A stretch of 64,000 nt of DNA from assembly GCF_014235765.1 (NCBI RefSeq), contig NZ_JACMYH010000001.1, positions 992,001 through 1,056,000 of the forward strand, in the 5' to 3' direction. Below the pieces are notes generated by a model that ran no database searches, was not told the origin of the DNA, and worked only from the letters and a program-made list of their open reading frames with translations. This document shows positions 61,111 through 64,000 of the stretch, piece by piece (the first letter of the stretch is position 1; each line of letters starts with the position of its first letter). Source of the DNA: Pseudomonas baltica (lineage in GTDB: Bacteria; Pseudomonadota; Gammaproteobacteria; Pseudomonadales; Pseudomonadaceae). The translations under genes and the position numbers were made by a program.

Positions 61111-61812
61111 TCAGTGCCGTTCGATCGACACCTCGCCACCGGACGGGCCCTGCAGCTTGTAGCCCATGCTGTGCACGGTATGCAGCAGGGGTACATCGAA
61201 GGTTTTGTCGATGGTTCTGCGCAACATGTAGATGCCCGTTCGCAGGCTGTCGGAGTCGTGCGTTTCCTGGCCCCACAGTGCCAGTTCGAACTCGCGACGC
61301 TTCACTATCGCGGGGCTTTTGCGCATCAGCAACTCCAGCAGCACGAGGGTGGTGGGGTTGAGTTTCAGCAGCTTGCCCGCCCGCTTCACCTCAAGCGAAT
61401 CCAGGTCGAAGGTCAGGTCATGGACCTGGAGCACGTTCTTCCGAACGCCTGTCGACCGTCGACTCACCGTCTCGACGCGAGCAAACAGCTCGGACAACGC
61501 GAAGGGCTTGATGATGTAGTCGTCGGCACCGACGCTGAAGCCGGTCAAGCGGTCTTCCAATTCGTCACGGGCAGTGAGCATCAGGATGGGCGTGTTCTGC
61601 CTGGAGACCGAGCGCAGCTTGTGACAGACCCGATTGCCGTCCATGCCGGGCAGCATCACATCGAGAATGATGGCGTCGAAGTTGCCGGTCATCGCCAGGT
61701 GCAGCCCAGTGACGCCATCCAGCGCCCCGGTGACCCCACAGCCCTTGAGCGTGAAGTACTCGGAGATGTTGGCGAGGATATCGGCGTGATCTTCGATAAC
61801 CAGTATGCGCAT
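61111..61812 (-). CDS. OmpR-family response regulator, orphan, behind eptA
   Basis: This 233-residue regulator has receiver Asp51 (IILDVMLPGMDG) and Lys102 (DDYIIKPFA), and a winged helix with LNPTTLVLLELLMRKS, ending LRTGIYMLRRTIDKTFDVPLLHTVHSMGYKLQ. It lies 48 bases behind eptA on the same strand; the next gene is a chemoreceptor, not a histidine kinase, and no kinase is in the region. It may regulate eptA (as PmrA and ColR do in other bacteria), with its kinase elsewhere. Confidence 0.87.
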   Translation of the reverse strand: MRILVIEDHADILANISEYFTLKGCGVTGALDGVTGLHLAMTGNFDAIILDVMLPGMDGNRVCHKLRSVSRQNTPILMLTARDELEDRLTGFSVGADDYIIKPFALSELFARVETVSRRSTGVRKNVLQVHDLTFDLDSLEVKRAGKLLKLNPTTLVLLELLMRKSPAIVKRREFELALWGQETHDSDSLRTGIYMLRRTIDKTFDVPLLHTVHSMGYKLQGPSGGEVSIERH

Positions 61813-61860
61813 GGAACCCTCTTTGTGATGTCAGGCAGAACAACGGAAAAGGTCACCCGC

Positions 61861-63528
61861 TCAGCGGCCGGCCGCCAGTTGTTTCGCCGCGTCAGCCGCA
61901 TGCCCGTTGATCCCCCTGCAACTGGCGAACATATCCAACCCGGTGTCGTAGACACGCGTCTGCACATGCAGCAAGCCTAGCACCGAGTGAAACAGATTGT
62001 CCTGGCTCAGCGGTTCATGACGCGTCTGCTGCAGGCAGCGGCTGTCGACCGTGAGCGCGCGCTGATAACTTTCGGAAAGCCATACCAGCAGCGGCACGTG
62101 TTTCTGCTGATCGGGGGCAAGCATGTAAGGCGTGCCATGCAGGAACAGGTTGTACTCGCCCAGCGACTCGCCATGATCCGACAGATAGATCATTGCGGTG
62201 GCCAGATGATCCTGGTTGCTGCGCAGTACATCGATGAGCCGAGCCAGCACGTGATCGGTGTACAGCAAGGTGTTGTCATAGCCGTTGACGATACTCTCTC
62301 TGCTGCACGCATCCAGCGCATTGCTTTTGCACACTGGCGTGAATTTCTCGAACGCCTTGGGGTAACGCTTGAAATATTCGGGCCCGTGGCTGCCCATCTG
62401 GTGCAATACCAGAACGGTATCTTTGCTCAAATGGTCAATGAAGGCCTGCAGACCTTGCAGCAGAATTTCGTCCCCGCACTCGTTGTCCGCGCACAACGCG
62501 GGATCTCTGTCATGGCTGACGTCCAGCAAAGTGACCCGGTCGCACGTCCCCTTGCAGCCAGACTGGTTGTCCCACCACACCACATCCAGCCCCGCGCGTT
62601 TGAGCACGTCCAGCAAGCCTTCCTGGTTTTTCGCGATGTCCGCCTTGTACTGCTTGCGGCCCATGTTGGAGAACATGCAGGGGACGGACACCGCGGTTTC
62701 GGTGCCGCAGGAATGCACGTCGGTAAAGGCCACCAGCCCTTGTTCCTGGGCAAGTTGCGGCGTGGTCTCGCGCTCGTAACCCAGGATGCCGAAGTTCTCG
62801 GCGCGCGCACTTTCCCCTACCACCAGTACCGTCAGTGACTTGGGCGCATTGCTGGCCACGTTGACGGCTCGCACGGCGTCTTCGCCGATGGCCCGGAATG
62901 GCTGTCGTGCCGTGGACACTTGTTCGCGTACATAGGCGATCGAGGCACCAATGTAATTGCTCGGCACCACCATCAGGCGCAACTCGTGATGATTGCGCAA
63001 CAGTGACGACAGCCCCTGATAGTCCACCAGCGCGACCACGGCAATGACCGCCACAGAGCCCGCGCCGACCAGTGCCTTGCTGACCAACTGACGATGCACT
63101 TTGCGGTAGGCGATGGGCGTTTTCCACAACAGCACCGAAGGCACTACGCCCAACAGCAAAACATAGACCCAGAGCATCGGAGACAACAAGCCTTGTACTT
63201 CGGTGATATTGGTTTCCACCAGATTGCGAAGCATGCCAACGTCCATGAGCACACCGTAGTGACTCATGAAGTAGGTGACACTAGCACTGGTAAGAAACAG
63301 CACCGTCAATACCGGTTTGAATATGATTGGAAACGCCACTATCGTCAGGACGATATTGAACACGCCCAACAGCATGATGGCAAACGCAAGAGCAAGTTGT
63401 GTTCCAGCGCCACCCTCCCCGGTAATTGCAGCCAGATGCTGCCAGAGGGGCACATTGAACACCACCAGCAGAAAGACACTGGCAAGCACCGTCGCGGTTT
63501 CCGGGCGTACAGGTTTGAGTTTGAACAT
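61861..63528 (-). CDS. eptA: Lipid A phosphoethanolamine transferase
   Basis: This 555-residue EptA-type transferase has five membrane helices (about 1-200) and a periplasmic sulfatase-fold domain. Zinc ligand Glu239 is in VVGESARAENFG and the phospho-acceptor Thr278 in GTETAVSVPCM, with HGPEYFKRYP and LSDHGESLGE. It adds phosphoethanolamine to lipid A, which lowers the binding of cationic peptides and polymyxins. ATG 63528 gives the family length; the longer frame to 63735 has no support. It is followed by the response regulator and is divergent from a gene at 63877. Confidence 0.93.
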   Translation of the reverse strand: MFKLKPVRPETATVLASVFLLVVFNVPLWQHLAAITGEGGAGTQLALAFAIMLLGVFNIVLTIVAFPIIFKPVLTVLFLTSASVTYFMSHYGVLMDVGMLRNLVETNITEVQGLLSPMLWVYVLLLGVVPSVLLWKTPIAYRKVHRQLVSKALVGAGSVAVIAVVALVDYQGLSSLLRNHHELRLMVVPSNYIGASIAYVREQVSTARQPFRAIGEDAVRAVNVASNAPKSLTVLVVGESARAENFGILGYERETTPQLAQEQGLVAFTDVHSCGTETAVSVPCMFSNMGRKQYKADIAKNQEGLLDVLKRAGLDVVWWDNQSGCKGTCDRVTLLDVSHDRDPALCADNECGDEILLQGLQAFIDHLSKDTVLVLHQMGSHGPEYFKRYPKAFEKFTPVCKSNALDACSRESIVNGYDNTLLYTDHVLARLIDVLRSNQDHLATAMIYLSDHGESLGEYNLFLHGTPYMLAPDQQKHVPLLVWLSESYQRALTVDSRCLQQTRHEPLSQDNLFHSVLGLLHVQTRVYDTGLDMFASCRGINGHAADAAKQLAAGR

Positions 63529-63730
63529 GGGAGTCTGCCGTCGGGCAAAGAAGCGAGCCGTGCGCCGTGCTACGGTTGTCGATGGCGCGGACTCTAGACG
63601 CGGATAATTCAAATTTTCGTGAAAGATTCGCGAGGAAAAGCTCGTTGCGAGTCCGTTTCGAGGCATGCGCTGGAACACAGCAATGCGATCGCTTAATTCA
63701 ACCGAAGCAAGTACTACTTTCCACATATTT

Positions 63731-63857
63731 TTCACAGTTCATTCACGTCGTTCTGAACGGCGCAAACTTATCGTCGCTCGTAACGCAAGCGGCCAATGGA
63801 TCATTGATGACAGGCCGCCGTCGTTACTTTCCCACGTAACTTTCACCTGTTCTTCAT
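63731..63857. promoter_or_regulatory. Two TTCAC-N6-TTCA(C/T) direct repeats upstream of eptA
   Basis: TTCAC at 63731 and 63742, and TTCAC at 63842 with TTCAT at 63853, are pairs with an 11-base step, the spacing bound by OmpR-family regulators. One pair lies 203 bases before eptA; the other lies 20 bases before the gene at 63877. The regulator at 61111 is a candidate to bind. The rest of the 348-base region between eptA and 63877 shows nothing else. Confidence 0.35.
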
Positions 63858-63876
63858 CATTGGATCGGAGCCTGTC

Positions 63877-64000
63877 ATGGCTATCGCATTACCTGTTGCT
63901 GCGTCCCGGCATTTTGACTTTCGATTGGCGCTGGGCATTCCGCTCGTGCTGATGGCAACGATGCTGTGGCTGTATCCGCCCGCCCTCGACTTCGCCCTGG
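63877..64000 (+). CDS. Start of a membrane protein, cut by the window end
   Basis: The frame starts at ATG 63877 with CGGAG in front and runs open to the last base, giving 41 residues: a short polar start, then a hydrophobic helix with LALGIPLVLMATMLWLYPP. It faces eptA. A membrane phosphatase or another lipid A enzyme is possible, but there is not enough sequence to say. Confidence 0.6.
   Translation, partial: MAIALPVAASRHFDFRLALGIPLVLMATMLWLYPPALDFAL

Overview
The window reads as chromosomal DNA of a fluorescent-type Pseudomonas, most likely the P. putida / P. entomophila group. The base composition is high-GC, three families of short Pseudomonas REP palindromes sit between genes, and the gene families (pseudomonine siderophore cluster, FecI/FecR/FpvA-type uptake, Lhp-type hydroxyproline catabolism, EptA, MHS transporters) are those of that genus. 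No phage, transposase, rRNA, tRNA or CRISPR array was recognised. The species call is inference.

Layout. 1-7212: the tail of an unknown gene; a REP array; a molybdopterin oxidoreductase / cytochrome b pair and a small periplasmic protein, divergent from a metal-type two-component system with a CusR-like box between them; a CGNR zinc-finger protein divergent from an exported alpha/beta hydrolase; and a DUF1543 protein. 7229-30491: a complete pseudomonine-type siderophore locus. It holds isochorismate synthase, salicylate lyase, salicylate activation, histidine decarboxylase, histamine N-hydroxylase, two NRPS proteins, an ECF sigma factor, two half-size ABC exporters, a FatBCDE-type importer and a TonB receptor, with Fur-box-like sequences at its three promoter regions. 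30704-36882: a TetR regulator and a three-gene operon in which an RND efflux pump is fused operonically to a FabF-like ketosynthase. 36905-39143: a tandem REP array, an MFS exporter and a very lysine-rich small protein. 39216-44983: a second iron-uptake unit (FecR, FecI, FpvA-type receptor with signalling domain, PepSY membrane protein). 45058-57578: a hydroxyproline catabolic island with its own GntR and AraC regulators. 57612-64000: a DUF1348 protein, cyanase, TspO, a chemoreceptor, a response regulator, the lipid A phosphoethanolamine transferase EptA, and the start of a membrane protein cut by the window edge.

How the genes work together. In the siderophore locus chorismate becomes salicylate (PmsC, PmsB), which PmsE activates and holds on its own carrier domain. 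PmsD (cyclisation-cyclisation-adenylation) would add and cyclise threonine, and PmsG (carrier-condensation) would release the chain onto N-hydroxyhistamine made by PmsA and the N-hydroxylase. The carrier domain of PmsD lacks the phosphopantetheine serine, so the carrier of PmsG is probably the working one. In the hydroxyproline island, L-hydroxyproline is epimerised, oxidised by a three-subunit dehydrogenase and deaminated, while an aconitase-X enzyme handles cis-3-hydroxyproline; an ABC importer and an MHS permease supply substrate. The last enzyme, alpha-ketoglutarate semialdehyde dehydrogenase, is not in the window. A repeated CGTATACGAAAT-type sequence links the promoters of this island. 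Other candidate operators found by eye are matched GTGAC-N14-GTCAC sites on both sides of the tetR gene, alternating GTAACC/GGTTAC elements between the CGNR gene and the hydrolase, and 11-bp-period TTCAC repeats upstream of eptA.
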